Of a stretch of DNA of 64,000 nt, positions 1-8,106 are shown one piece after another (position 1 is the stretch's first letter; each line of letters starts with the position of its first letter). The DNA comes from an uncultured Bryobacteraceae bacterium (GTDB taxonomy: Bacteria; Acidobacteriota; Terriglobia; Bryobacterales; Bryobacteraceae), in the NCBI GenBank assembly GCA_937920635.1, contig CAKZUE010000065.1:1-64000 (forward strand). Reading direction: 5' to 3'. The translations under genes were made by a program, and so were the position numbers. The notes beneath the pieces are model-generated. The model searched no databases. It was not told the origin of the DNA and was given only the letters and a program-made list of their open reading frames with translations.

Positions 1-761
1 GCTTCTCGCACCACGTCTCGGGCATGTCCATCGACGATGCCTCGACGATCACCCTGGTGGATCGGGCCGCTTCAGTTCCATCCGGCAGCCGCGCCGCCTT
101 CCGAACCATCGCGGAGGGCGGCGCCGCCTCGACGAAAGCGCCCGCCGAGAGTGGAGTGGCCGCCTTTTTCACCCGGCATGGCGATATCTTCTACATGACA
201 ACGGATGGCGCCGTCTGGAGGGCGGGCGAACGGTCGCCAAGACTTGCGCTGATCGCGGACAAAGCAGAGTTCCAACAGCATCTGATCCTGCCTTCGGCTG
301 TCAGTTTCTTCCCGTTGCCCGGGGAGAGAGTCGGCGCCGTGGCGAAGACTTCCGCAACGTTGTACGTGGGGTCCCTTGAACGCGGAACCTCAGAGCGCGT
401 GACAATGGCTTGTCCGGAATTGGCCCGAGCGAAACAGACGTATGCTTTGATTGCCGAGCAGGCCAAGCAGCACTTGCCCGAGGCGAAGCATTTCGCCAAT
501 CCGGCACCCGCATTGGCGAGCACGGCGGACGAGGAGGGGCGCATCTACACGCTGGTGTCCCCATATTCACTCAAGACTGGCGCGACCGTCGTGCAAAGCG
601 ACACGGACGGACGCCAGGCAGCGTCGCTGCGCTTTCCGCTCACCGTCTTTCCAGATGCCAGGTTCGGCCCTTCTTTCCTCGCTGTCAGGCAGGGAACGCT
701 GTATGTGGCGGCGCCGGATGGGAAGGTTGCTGCATTCGCGCTGAGGGGGGAGACGCGATGA
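1..761 (+). CDS. Propeller-like hypothetical protein, 5' end outside window
   Basis: The frame is open from the left edge (codons in phase from base 3) to a TGA at 759-761, so the real start lies upstream; the first internal ATG is at 24. The 252 visible residues contain short strand-turn-strand units such as GDIFYMTTDGAVWRAG, ATLYVGSLERGT and GTLYVAAPDGKVAAF, which resemble blades of a beta-propeller. No catalytic motif or named family was recognised. The stop overlaps the ATG of the next gene (ATGA), so the two are translationally coupled and probably act together, perhaps as a large secreted subunit and a small Cys-rich partner. That partnership is inferred from position only. Because the N-terminus is missing, export cannot be judged. 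Confidence 0.6.
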   Translation, partial: FSHHVSGMSIDDASTITLVDRAASVPSGSRAAFRTIAEGGAASTKAPAESGVAAFFTRHGDIFYMTTDGAVWRAGERSPRLALIADKAEFQQHLILPSAVSFFPLPGERVGAVAKTSATLYVGSLERGTSERVTMACPELARAKQTYALIAEQAKQHLPEAKHFANPAPALASTADEEGRIYTLVSPYSLKTGATVVQSDTDGRQAASLRFPLTVFPDARFGPSFLAVRQGTLYVAAPDGKVAAFALRGETR

Positions 762-973
762 GGACGAAGGCGCTTCGATTTGTGGCGCTGCTGGCTTTCA
801 GCCTGCTGCCTGCTCCAAGTCTCGATCAGTTGCCAGAGTGCAGCTATGTCTTCATGTTTTGCACTACCTGCCACAGGAATCAGTGCTGGTGCTCGAGTCA
901 CAGTTACGTGGGCGCCTTTGGTGGCACCAACACGTACTACAACTGCAATACGACAACCACGGAATGTGAATGA
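758..973 (+). CDS. Small Cys-rich secreted protein ending at an in-frame TGA
   Basis: A 71-residue product starting at an ATG that overlaps the upstream stop. Residues 1 to about 22 (MRTKALRFVALLAFSLLPAP) are a basic start plus hydrophobic core, a good Sec signal peptide, so the product should reach the periplasm or outside. The short mature part has seven Cys, including C35-x2-C38, C43-W-C45, C63 and C70, suited to disulfides or metal binding. No family is recognised. The frame ends in TGA at 971-973 but continues in phase for 34 more codons with five further Cys, so this may be a truncated version of a 106-codon gene, or the TGA may be read through. GC content is visibly lower than in neighbouring genes. 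Confidence 0.55.
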   Translation: MRTKALRFVALLAFSLLPAPSLDQLPECSYVFMFCTTCHRNQCWCSSHSYVGAFGGTNTYYNCNTTTTECE

Positions 974-1078
974 TGCGGCACGACGGGACCGTGCTGGTGG
1001 ATTGACGCAACCATTCACTCCTGGTGTGGCGATTTCGGTTACCACCACACCGCCTATCTGTGTTGCGATCAGTACTGA
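974..1078 (+). other. In-frame Cys-rich continuation after the TGA at 971-973
   Basis: Read in the same phase as the 758-973 gene, these bases encode 34 residues (CGTTGPCWWIDATIHSWCGD, then 14 more with a CC pair near the end) before a second TGA at 1076-1078. The Cys and aromatic content matches the upstream part and not random GC-rich sequence, so the two segments look like one protein divided by a single TGA. The TGA could encode selenocysteine, be read as Cys or Trp by a suppressor, or be a recent nonsense mutation or base error. From sequence alone these cannot be separated. Confidence 0.45.
976..996 (+). other. Hairpin directly after the in-frame TGA
   Basis: Bases 976-982 (CGGCACG) pair with 990-996 (CGTGCTG) to give seven pairs including one G-U, closing a 7-base loop ACGGGAC. 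The stem begins two bases after the TGA. A structure here could stimulate readthrough, but the loop lies only about 9 bases from the TGA, closer than in usual bacterial SECIS elements, and hairpins are common at this GC content. Confidence 0.3.
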
Positions 1079-1143
1079 TCCGGTTTGCGGCCAGCCGGAG
1101 GCAGTAGCGGGGTGCGTTGGGCCGGCCTCGGCACCAGAGGTGA

Positions 1144-1149
1144 TAAGAT
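1144..1149 (+). promoter_or_regulatory. -10-like box TAAGAT, leaderless arrangement
   Basis: TAAGAT ends 7 nt before the ATG at 1157. At that distance transcription would begin at or next to the start codon. No Shine-Dalgarno sequence lies between, and no good -35 is visible. Confidence 0.45.
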
Positions 1150-1156
1150 CCCTCCG

Positions 1157-2407
1157 ATGAGGAATGCGTGGCCGGCAGCGTTGTGGCTTTGTGCGGCGCT
1201 GGCGCAGACGGGCGGTTGGAAGGTGTGGAGCGCGCGCGAGGAGCTGAGACCGGACACCGCGCGCGAGGGCGAGTGGCTCGTCGTTCGAGGAGGAGGCCGG
1301 CCGGAAAGCTACGGCGGCTGGGTGCGGCGTGTAGACGGCATCCGCGGCGGCGTGTGGTACCGCTTCACCGCTGAATACCGGGCCTCCGGCATCGCCGCTG
1401 AGAACTGGCAGGTGGTGGCGCGCGTGGACTGGCTCGACGCAAAGGGCAGCCGCGCGGGCCAACCGGAGTACGCGGCATGGCTGGAGCGGCAGGCGGACGT
1501 GACGCAGATCTCCGTGTCGGCGCCCGCGCCTTCCAGTGCGGTGGCGGCGCGGCTTGAACTGCTCCTGGCCAATGCCCCGGCGGGAGAAGTCCGCTGGCGC
1601 AACGCGCGGCTCGAAGAGATCCCCGCCCCCGCCCCGCGCCGCATCCGCGTGGCGGCCGTAAACCTGAAGCCGGAGCGCACGGCTGGCGCCGCCGAGAGCG
1701 TGGAGCAGTTCATCCGCCTGGTGGATGAGCGGGTGGAGGGGCGCGCGGACCTGATTGTCTTGCCAGAGGGCATCAGCGTTGTAGGCACGGGCAAGTCTTA
1801 TGTGGAGGTCGCTGAGAGCGTGCCGGGGCCAACGACGGAAAGGCTCGGCGATCTGGCGCGGCGCAGGAAGGCGTGGGTGGCCGCCGGCCTGTACGAGCGG
1901 GACGGCCGGGCCGTGTACAACACCGCCGTGCTGCTGGACCGCGAGGGGCGCGTGGCGGGCAAGTACCGCAAGGTGTATCTGCCGCGCGAGGAGGTCGAGC
2001 GCGGCCTTACCCCGGGCAGCGCCTACCCCGTGTTTGAGACCGACTTCGGGCGCGTGGGGCTGATGATCTGCTACGACGTCTTCTTCCCCGATCCGGCCCG
2101 GGCGCTGGCGGCGCAGGGCGCCGACGTGATCGTGCTGCCGATATGGGGCGGCGACGAGACGCTGGCCGCCGCGCGCGCTATCGAAAACCAAGTGTTCCTC
2201 GTGGCCTCCGGCTACGATCATCCGACTTACATCATGGATCCCGATGGCAGGCGCGTCGCCCAGGCGCCGCATCGCGGCGAGGTGGCAGTGGCTGAAATCG
2301 ATCTCTCGCGCCGCTATACCGACCCCTGGCTCGGCGACATGCGCACGCGGCGGCTGAAAGAAATCCGGCTCGACGTGCCCGTGCCGCTGCCCGGACGGCT
2401 GCGATGA
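1157..2407 (+). CDS. Secreted carbon-nitrogen (nitrilase-family) hydrolase
   Basis: A 416-residue nitrilase-superfamily amidohydrolase, a family that cleaves C-N bonds in amides or nitriles through a Glu-Lys-Cys triad. All three are visible: E204 in LPEG, K272 in KYRKVYLP and C305 in MICYDVFFP. Residues 1-17 form a signal peptide; residues about 20-155 form a separate beta-rich module resembling a carbohydrate-binding or jelly-roll domain (GGWVRRVDGIRGGVWYRFTA); the hydrolase domain runs from about 163 to 400. The natural substrate is unknown; export plus a possible binding module suggests an extracellular amide. I chose the ATG at 1157 because it begins the signal peptide and lies 7 nt after TAAGAT; an in-frame TTG at 1085 adds residues with no support. 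Confidence 0.85.
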   Translation: MRNAWPAALWLCAALAQTGGWKVWSAREELRPDTAREGEWLVVRGGGRPESYGGWVRRVDGIRGGVWYRFTAEYRASGIAAENWQVVARVDWLDAKGSRAGQPEYAAWLERQADVTQISVSAPAPSSAVAARLELLLANAPAGEVRWRNARLEEIPAPAPRRIRVAAVNLKPERTAGAAESVEQFIRLVDERVEGRADLIVLPEGISVVGTGKSYVEVAESVPGPTTERLGDLARRRKAWVAAGLYERDGRAVYNTAVLLDREGRVAGKYRKVYLPREEVERGLTPGSAYPVFETDFGRVGLMICYDVFFPDPARALAAQGADVIVLPIWGGDETLAAARAIENQVFLVASGYDHPTYIMDPDGRRVAQAPHRGEVAVAEIDLSRRYTDPWLGDMRTRRLKEIRLDVPVPLPGRLR

Positions 2408-2421
2408 CCGCCGCGCGGCGG

Positions 2422-2427
2422 TAGAAT
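2422..2427 (+). promoter_or_regulatory. -10-like box TAGAAT, leaderless arrangement
   Basis: TAGAAT lies 9 nt before the ATG at 2437 in the 29-bp gap between the two hydrolase genes. No Shine-Dalgarno sequence is present. It suggests that the second hydrolase has its own transcript. Confidence 0.45.
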
Positions 2428-2436
2428 CGGCTCGTC

Positions 2437-4245
2437 ATGACCGGACTCCTGCTGCTGCTGGCCTTTGCGCAGCCTCCTGCGGAACTGCGCGCGAAAATGC
2501 TCGAACTGATCGGCGGCCTGCCGGAGGTGCGCACGCCGCTCAACGCGCGCGTGACCGGCGTGCTGGAGCGGCCAGGGTATCGCGTGGAGAAACTGCTGTT
2601 CGATTCGCTGCCCGGTTTTCATGTCACGGCCAACCTGTATGTGCCCGCGGGCAGGCCCGGGCCCTTTCCGGCGGTGCTCGGCACGGCGGGCCACAGCGAG
2701 TATGGAAAGGCGGCCGCAACGTATCAGCGGGCGTGGATTTCGCTCGCGCGCCGGGGCTATGTGGTGCTCGCCTATGATCCGCCGGGACAGGGAGAGCGGA
2801 TTGAGTATTTCGACGCGGAGATGAACCGCCCGCGGCTGCGGCCGGGCGGGGTCGAAGAGCACATCATGGCCGGGCTGCAATGCCTGCTGGTGGGACATTC
2901 CATCGCCCGCTATTTCGTCTGGGACGGCATCCGCGCCTTCGATTACCTGACAACACGGCCCGAGGTGGATGCGGGGCGGATCGGCGTGGCGGGCAACTCC
3001 GGCGGAGGCACGCAGGCGGCCTATCTGGCGGTGTTCGAGCCGCGGCTGGCGGCGGCGGTCAGCTCCTGTTACATCACGCGGTGGAAGGAACTCTGGGACG
3101 GGCCCGGCCCGCAGGACGCCGAACAGGTCTGGCCCGGATTTCTGGCCGCCCGGCTCGATTTCGTCGATTTTATCCGCTCCTTTGCGCCGAAACCTTTCCT
3201 GATTTCCTCTGCAATCCGCGACTATTTCCCTATTGCGGGCGCGCGGGCCACTTATCAGGCGGCCTCGGAATACTACCGCCAGATCGATGCGCCGGGCCGG
3301 GTCGAGTTCTTCGAATACGACGACACGCACGGCTGGTCGAAGCCCCGCCGCGAAGCGATGGTGCGCTTCTTGGATCGGCACTTGCGCGGCGTGGAGGAGC
3401 CTTATCAGGAGCCGGAATCCGACACCGAGCCCGAATCCCGCCTGTGGGTGACGCCCACCGGTTATCTGGCCAACTCCATCGGCAGCGAAACGGTGTTCAC
3501 GCTGAACCGCGCCGTCGCGGCTCAGATGTATCCGCGGCGGCGGGCGTTGTCCATCCGCAATCCCGATGAACTGCGGGCGCTCGTCCGCGAGCGGCTCCGT
3601 CTGGATGCCGCTCCGCCAGCCGCGCCTGCGCGCAGCGGCGGCAAAGCAGGCATCGTAACGGCGGGTGTCCCGAAGGCGGACGCCGAGGACCTGCGGCGCG
3701 CAGGCTGGGCGGTGAAAGAGGCGGATCTGGGCGCTCTGCCCGAAGGCCGCGGCGGCTATTCCCCCGCCTATCAGGCAGCGGCGCGCGAATGGCTGTACGG
3801 GCGGAGCCTGGTCAGCCGTCATGTGGAAGCCGTGCTGCGCGCGGCTGCGGAACTCAAAAGCGATCCCGCGGCGGATCCGAAGCGCGTGTTTGTTTACGGG
3901 CGCGGCGCTGCCGGAGTGGCGGCGCTGATCGCCGCGGCTCTCGACGAGCAGGTGGCGGGAGTTGTGGTGGAGCAGACGATCACGAGCTGGTACGCAGCGA
4001 CGCAGGCCAAACTGCACGAAGGCACGGCGGAGATCGTGGTTCCCGGTGTCCTGCGCGATTTCGACCTGCCCGATCTCGTCAATCTCATCGCCCCGCGCCC
4101 CATCTGGCTCGCCGGTCCGCGCACGCCCGGCGGCGGGCGCTCCGATGCCGCCGAGTATCCGCGGGCGTGGGTGCGCGTGGTGGAGCGGGGCGAGGACTGG
4201 CCGGCTGGAAAGTGGCTAAGCTCGTTGTTCGAGACGGTGCGGTGA
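2437..4245 (+). CDS. Secreted alpha/beta-hydrolase, acetyl-xylan-esterase type
   Basis: A 602-residue exported alpha/beta hydrolase. Residues 1-12 (MTGLLLLLAFAQ) are a short signal sequence. The nucleophile elbow GNSGGG places the catalytic Ser at 188, the strand before it reads RIGVAG, and an oxyanion-type segment YDPPGQGER lies near 113; a DTHGWSKPRRE segment near 300 supplies the likely His. The first 320 residues match the acetyl-xylan esterase/dienelactone-hydrolase-like group common in Acidobacteriota and Planctomycetes, which deacylate plant polymers. The C-terminal 250 residues look like a second, degenerate hydrolase half (VFVYGRGAAGVAAL, where the nucleophile is not Ser) and may be structural. 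Substrate specificity is not determined. Confidence 0.75.
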   Translation: MTGLLLLLAFAQPPAELRAKMLELIGGLPEVRTPLNARVTGVLERPGYRVEKLLFDSLPGFHVTANLYVPAGRPGPFPAVLGTAGHSEYGKAAATYQRAWISLARRGYVVLAYDPPGQGERIEYFDAEMNRPRLRPGGVEEHIMAGLQCLLVGHSIARYFVWDGIRAFDYLTTRPEVDAGRIGVAGNSGGGTQAAYLAVFEPRLAAAVSSCYITRWKELWDGPGPQDAEQVWPGFLAARLDFVDFIRSFAPKPFLISSAIRDYFPIAGARATYQAASEYYRQIDAPGRVEFFEYDDTHGWSKPRREAMVRFLDRHLRGVEEPYQEPESDTEPESRLWVTPTGYLANSIGSETVFTLNRAVAAQMYPRRRALSIRNPDELRALVRERLRLDAAPPAAPARSGGKAGIVTAGVPKADAEDLRRAGWAVKEADLGALPEGRGGYSPAYQAAAREWLYGRSLVSRHVEAVLRAAAELKSDPAADPKRVFVYGRGAAGVAALIAAALDEQVAGVVVEQTITSWYAATQAKLHEGTAEIVVPGVLRDFDLPDLVNLIAPRPIWLAGPRTPGGGRSDAAEYPRAWVRVVERGEDWPAGKWLSSLFETVR

Positions 4246-4304
4246 AAGCGTCGGGACTTGATGGAGCACAATCGTCCGCAATCAGATTTTTCGCTCTGTT
4301 TGTC

Positions 4305-4333
4305 TTGCAATTGGCGCGCGTTCGTACTATGAT
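4305..4333 (+). promoter_or_regulatory. Sigma-70-type promoter for the PEP-CTERM gene
   Basis: TTGCAA at 4305-4310 and TATGAT at 4328-4333 are 17 bp apart, close to the vegetative consensus. The leader to the ATG at 4369 is about 30 nt and contains a strong Shine-Dalgarno AAGGAGGAG at 4352-4360, 8 nt before the start. This contrasts with the leaderless-looking genes nearby. Confidence 0.6.
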
Positions 4334-4368
4334 TCCCAGGACTGCTGATTCAAGGAGGAGATGCCTTC

Positions 4369-4899
4369 ATGTTCATCCGTGTCCTGCCGTTGATAGCCCT
4401 GGCGCTTGGCTGCGGGATCGCTCCGGCGGTTATCATCCACAACGAAGTTGAGCCCAACGACTCCTGGGCGGCGGCGAATCTGATCGCGGCTCATTCCGGA
4501 GTTTTCTCCTTCGTCGGCTCGCGGGTCGGGAATGCTTCCGCCGACTATTTCCGGTTCCCGGTTCTCGCCGGGGATACTCTGACAGCGACGGTGTGCTGCT
4601 CCGGGGATCCGATGCTGGCACTTTTTAATCCCTCGGGATCGATGGTCGCTTACAACGACGACTGGAACGGGCTGATGCCCTATCTGTCCTACACGATTCC
4701 CGCCACCGGCATGTGGACGATTGCCGTGACGGGATTTCCTGACTTTGGCTTCAGCGGCGGCGGGAGCTCCGGGTGGACGTACACGGCCACAATAACCATG
4801 CAGCGCGCCGCTAGCTATGAGATCCCCGAGCCGGGCACATGGGGGCTGCTGGCAGCGGGGCTCACGGGCATCCTCGCCTTCCGCCGCGTTCGCCGCTGA
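4369..4899 (+). CDS. PEP-CTERM sorted surface protein with PPC-like domain
   Basis: A 176-residue exported protein. Residues 1-20 form a signal peptide. The segment NEVEPNDSWAAANLI followed by a beta-rich region (DYFRFPVLAGDTLTATV, AYNDDWNG, GMWTIAVTG) matches bacterial pre-peptidase C-terminal (PPC) domains. The C-terminus is a textbook PEP-CTERM signal: the PEP motif in EIPEPGTWG, a hydrophobic helix (LLAAGLTGILAF) and a basic tail RRVRR. Such proteins are cleaved by an exosortase and usually released with exopolysaccharide; no exosortase lies in this window. The gene is a single unit with its own promoter and strong Shine-Dalgarno site and is convergent with the VWA gene downstream. Confidence 0.85.
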   Translation: MFIRVLPLIALALGCGIAPAVIIHNEVEPNDSWAAANLIAAHSGVFSFVGSRVGNASADYFRFPVLAGDTLTATVCCSGDPMLALFNPSGSMVAYNDDWNGLMPYLSYTIPATGMWTIAVTGFPDFGFSGGGSSGWTYTATITMQRAASYEIPEPGTWGLLAAGLTGILAFRRVRR

Positions 4900-4914
4900 C
4901 GCCGGCGCCCACGG

Positions 4915-6204
4915 TCAAGGCTTCTTCTTCGGCTTCGCTTCCGCCGCAGCCTTGGCCTGCTCGATGTCCGCTTCCGTGGCTTCGCGCCAGCCGCCCGTGC
5001 TTTGTTTCGGCTTGCCTGACGCGGAGACCGGCTCTGTGGGCGCGGGCACGCCGAGGCGTGGATCGGGACCTCGGGAGCCGTAGGTCTCATCGGAAGACCG
5101 CCGCCGGATCTGAGGCGGGCGCGATTCAGCGGGCGTCTCCTCGGCAGTGGGCTCAACCCGCGGGGATTCAGCGCCGTCACTGTCCCCCGATGAGACCGCA
5201 TCCGGCGGAGGGGGCGCCCAGTCCGCAGGCACCACGTATTGGCTCCGGTACTTGAGTTGCGCGCCGGGATGGCGCCTCGCGGCATCACGCGAAAGCTCCA
5301 CCGAGATGGCGCGCCGCTGCCCCACTTTGGCGTCGGCAGGAACGGAGAAGAAGAGCGAATACCGCTGCCGCAGGCTTTCGAGCGTCTCCTGCAAGGCGGA
5401 GGCGTGCTCGACGGGCAGGCTGTCGCCGCCGGACTCGCGGGCGATCTCCGGCGTGCCAGCCGATTGCGTGTGCGGGCGCATCGAGCCGGGGGTGCGCCCG
5501 GGATAGCGCGGTCCCAGGATGATGTCGCCCCAGCCGGGTCGGCGTGACGCACGGCCTGTGCCTAAAGCATCCGGCGCGATCAGCGCGCTCAGCACGGCAT
5601 CGGCGTCTTCCAGCGCGCGCAACACGCGCTGCTCATTGCGGTCCCGCTCCGTCTGATCATCGGTCAGAATGACGATGGCGCGGCGCGCATCGCGGCGGCC
5701 TGTGGATTGCACATACCGCGCCGCATCGAGAAGCGCGCGTGTGATGTCGGTGCCGCCGTTGAACCGCTCCTCTTCCACCACCGCATCCAGCCCGTCAGCC
5801 ACCACCTCGAGCGAATCGCTCCAGCCCAGCCGCATCCGCGAGCGCCGGTCGAACACCATGATCGCTCCGCGGTCGCCTGGCGCCAGCGTCCGTAGCGCGG
5901 TGCGCGAAGCGCGCGCGATCCGCGCCACGTGCGGCTTCATGCTCACGCTGACGTCGATCAGGAACAGCACGTCCAGCGGCATCTCCTCCGCGGCAAAGCT
6001 GCGGACGGGCTGCTGGCGGCGGTTGTCGAAGAGAACAAAGTCCCTTGCCGTCAGCCCCGGGATCGAACGCCGGTCCGCGCCGCTGACCAGCACGTCGACG
6101 CGCACCAGGCTCACATCGGAGCGGAAAACGAACGTCTCCTGCTCCTGCTGCGCCTGTGTTAGGGGCGCGGCGGCCAGTGCCAGAGCCAGGATCGCGCGCC
6201 GCAT
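4915..6204 (-). CDS. VWFA-related protein, acidobacterial type, intact MIDAS
   Basis: A 429-residue exported protein with a von Willebrand factor A domain. Residues 1-20 are a signal peptide ending in QAQ. The N-terminal region (FVFRSDVSLVRVDVLVSGADR, with DFVLFDN) is the beta-segment typical of the VWFA-related acidobacterial family. The metal-ion-dependent adhesion site is complete: DVSVS at 84-88, Thr in GGTDITRA and Asp in LTDDQ. From about 330 the chain becomes Pro/Glu/Arg-rich and ends with a Lys-rich tail, probably disordered. The family is abundant in Acidobacteriota but its function is unknown; binding of a protein or other ligand in the periplasm or at the surface is inferred. ATG 6204 is preferred to GTG 6210 because AAGGTG lies just upstream. 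Confidence 0.85.
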   Translation of the reverse strand: MRRAILALALAAAPLTQAQQEQETFVFRSDVSLVRVDVLVSGADRRSIPGLTARDFVLFDNRRQQPVRSFAAEEMPLDVLFLIDVSVSMKPHVARIARASRTALRTLAPGDRGAIMVFDRRSRMRLGWSDSLEVVADGLDAVVEEERFNGGTDITRALLDAARYVQSTGRRDARRAIVILTDDQTERDRNEQRVLRALEDADAVLSALIAPDALGTGRASRRPGWGDIILGPRYPGRTPGSMRPHTQSAGTPEIARESGGDSLPVEHASALQETLESLRQRYSLFFSVPADAKVGQRRAISVELSRDAARRHPGAQLKYRSQYVVPADWAPPPPDAVSSGDSDGAESPRVEPTAEETPAESRPPQIRRRSSDETYGSRGPDPRLGVPAPTEPVSASGKPKQSTGGWREATEADIEQAKAAAEAKPKKKP

Positions 6205-6261
6205 CTTCACACCTTTCCGACGCTGCCGCGACAGCAGGCGTTGCAGGCCGCCCTCAGAATC

Positions 6262-8082
6262 TCACGGATTCACCCACGCGGCAAGCCGGGCTTTCTGCTC
6301 CTCGCTCGCGTCCGGCCGGACCTCCAGCGTCCAGGATTCCGGCGTCCGCGCTTCCAGCGGCAGCCGCAACGTCATCAGTTGATCCCGCCGCGCGATGAGG
6401 ACTTCCACGGTGGTTCCGGGCTTGAAGTTTTCGAGCATCGACGGCCACTGCTCGGCGCGCACGCGGAAACCGTTCACGGCAAGAATCTCGTCGTCCACAT
6501 TGAAGCCGGCGTCATAGGCTGGTGTGCCGCGGCGCAGCCCGGAGATCACGATCCGGCCCGGCGTGTTTGCACTTGTGCTGATGCCGGTCACCAACTGCGG
6601 GCGTCCCTGCGGCGGGCGGAACCGAAGCCCGTACCAGTCCAGCATCTCGCTGTAATCCAGCTCCTCCGTGGTCTCCAGCACGCGCCGGAACCATTCCGAA
6701 AGATCCTCGCCCGCCACCTCGCTGCACACGGCGCGGAACTCCTGCGGCGTGTAGCCGTGCGCGCCTCCGTAACGCTGATACGCAAGCCGCATCGCATCAT
6801 CGAGCGAGCGCCGCCCTCCCGTCAGCTTGCGGATCTTCGCGTCGAGCAGCAGCCCGATCACCTGGCCTTTCGTGTAATAGCTGATGGTTGTGTTCGACGA
6901 GTTCTCCGTCGTGCGGTAGAGGCCGATCCAGGCGTCGAAACTCGCCTGTTCGACCGGCGTCACCAGCCGCCCGGGCGTCGCCTGCAACTGGCCGATCGCC
7001 TGGGACATCGCCTGGAGCAACTGCTGCTGGGTGGACAGCTTGGCGCGCGCCAGCGCCAGCGGCCCGTAGTAAGACGTCACGCCCTCGGCCAGCCACAGGC
7101 TTCGCGTATAGTTCTCGTTCTCGTAATCGAACGGCCCCAGCTCGACGGGCCGCAGCCGCTTCACGTTCCAGAGGTGAAAATACTCGTGGCTCACCAGGCC
7201 CAGCCAGCCCAGCCGCGTAGGCCTTCTCACGCGCGGCGCGGAAGGATCGGGCGCGGCGGGCGGCGTCTCCTGCGTGTTTCCGTACGCCCAGCGGCTCGTG
7301 TTCATCCACGTGGAATTGCGGTGTTCGAGACCGCCGCCCGCACCGGTCAGCAGGTTGAAGAAGACGTATTTCTCATACGGAAGCCCGCCGAACATCCGCG
7401 CGTACACTTCGACGATCTTCGCCACGTCGCGCGCCGACGCCGGCCCGTCCCACCACGGTCCTTCGCCCTCATTGACGAGGTAATGCTTCTTGCCCGCTGC
7501 CGTGAACTCGTGGATGGGCGCGTTGCCGGCATAGATCGGGCAGTCCGCCAGCTCGTCGAAGTCTTCGGCGATCCACGAGTGCGGCGCCGGGCCCTCTTTC
7601 ATGCCGCTGATCGACTTCGTCCATGCCGCGGGAAGCTCCAGCCGAACCTCGTGCCGCCGCTTCCCGCCGCCCGTCAGCGTCATAAACGTTGGAGCGCCGT
7701 TCAGCATGGCGAACGACGAGTCCACCCAGTTGCCCTGCACGCTCATCTCGCGCGCGTAGACGCGATAGGACACCTCAATGGAAGCGGCGCTGCCGGTCTG
7801 CACCTTCCAGCGGTTCTTGCGCGTCTTTTCCCAGCGCAGCGCGCGCCCCTGCGCGTCGCGCGCGCGGAAGTCCTCCACGAAGCGCGCGTACTCCCGTACC
7901 AGATACGAACCCGGCGTCCACACGGCCATATAGAGTTCGACCTCGGGCGCGCCCGCAGGCGCCTGCGCGGTGACCTCTACGTAGTGCGTGTGCGGCTGCG
8001 GGAACCGCACCGTGTACCGTAAAGGCTCCTGCGCCCCCAGCGGAGCGCAGATCAGAGCAAAAAACAGCAGGATTCTCTTCAT
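6262..8082 (-). CDS. M61-family metallopeptidase with PDZ domain
   Basis: A 606-residue exported peptidase of family M61 (glycyl aminopeptidase type). Residues 1-18 are a signal peptide (MKRILLFFALICAPLGAQ). The zinc-binding motif HEYFH is at 299-303, followed by LWNVKRLRP, a family hallmark; GGLEHRNST at about 250 is the GxEHxxS segment of the family. A PDZ domain occupies about 500-590 (GTPAYDAGFNVDDEILAVNG). M61 enzymes remove N-terminal Gly or Ala or act more broadly as periplasmic peptidases. It lies head to head with trmFO, 24 bp between starts, and shares with it a short AT-richer promoter patch. Length and architecture are normal for the family. Confidence 0.92.
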   Translation of the reverse strand: MKRILLFFALICAPLGAQEPLRYTVRFPQPHTHYVEVTAQAPAGAPEVELYMAVWTPGSYLVREYARFVEDFRARDAQGRALRWEKTRKNRWKVQTGSAASIEVSYRVYAREMSVQGNWVDSSFAMLNGAPTFMTLTGGGKRRHEVRLELPAAWTKSISGMKEGPAPHSWIAEDFDELADCPIYAGNAPIHEFTAAGKKHYLVNEGEGPWWDGPASARDVAKIVEVYARMFGGLPYEKYVFFNLLTGAGGGLEHRNSTWMNTSRWAYGNTQETPPAAPDPSAPRVRRPTRLGWLGLVSHEYFHLWNVKRLRPVELGPFDYENENYTRSLWLAEGVTSYYGPLALARAKLSTQQQLLQAMSQAIGQLQATPGRLVTPVEQASFDAWIGLYRTTENSSNTTISYYTKGQVIGLLLDAKIRKLTGGRRSLDDAMRLAYQRYGGAHGYTPQEFRAVCSEVAGEDLSEWFRRVLETTEELDYSEMLDWYGLRFRPPQGRPQLVTGISTSANTPGRIVISGLRRGTPAYDAGFNVDDEILAVNGFRVRAEQWPSMLENFKPGTTVEVLIARRDQLMTLRLPLEARTPESWTLEVRPDASEEQKARLAAWVNP

Positions 8083-8091
8083 GGCGGACCT

Positions 8092-8097
8092 TACAAT
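8092..8097 (+). promoter_or_regulatory. -10-like box TACAAT before trmFO
   Basis: TACAAT lies 9 nt before the TTG start of trmFO at 8107. On the other strand TAAGGT (8093-8088) lies 5 nt before the ATG of the M61 peptidase, so the divergent genes may share overlapping -10 elements. Confidence 0.4.
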
Positions 8098-8106
8098 GGA
8101 GATGGA

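Noticed and set aside
976-996. The hairpin after the TGA at 971-973 as a bacterial SECIS element.
   Set aside because: Its loop lies about 9 bases after the TGA, closer than typical bacterial SECIS loops, and stable hairpins are frequent at this GC content. It is kept only as a structure that may matter for readthrough.
1-1078. The left-edge pair as heavy and light chains of a methylamine-dehydrogenase-like quinoprotein.
   Set aside because: The propeller plus small Cys-rich subunit and the total of 12 Cys recall that enzyme, but the tryptophylquinone residues and Cys spacing do not align convincingly and no maturation genes are visible.
780-1160. A second plus-strand frame over the Cys-rich gene.
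   Set aside because: It overlaps the 758-1078 frame, has no signal-peptide logic or family, and lacks the Cys and aromatic pattern of the chosen frame.
545-2272. Long minus-strand reading frame across the nitrilase gene.
   Set aside because: It is His/Arg-rich, has no motif, and is the typical antisense shadow of a high-GC gene with a clear nitrilase triad.
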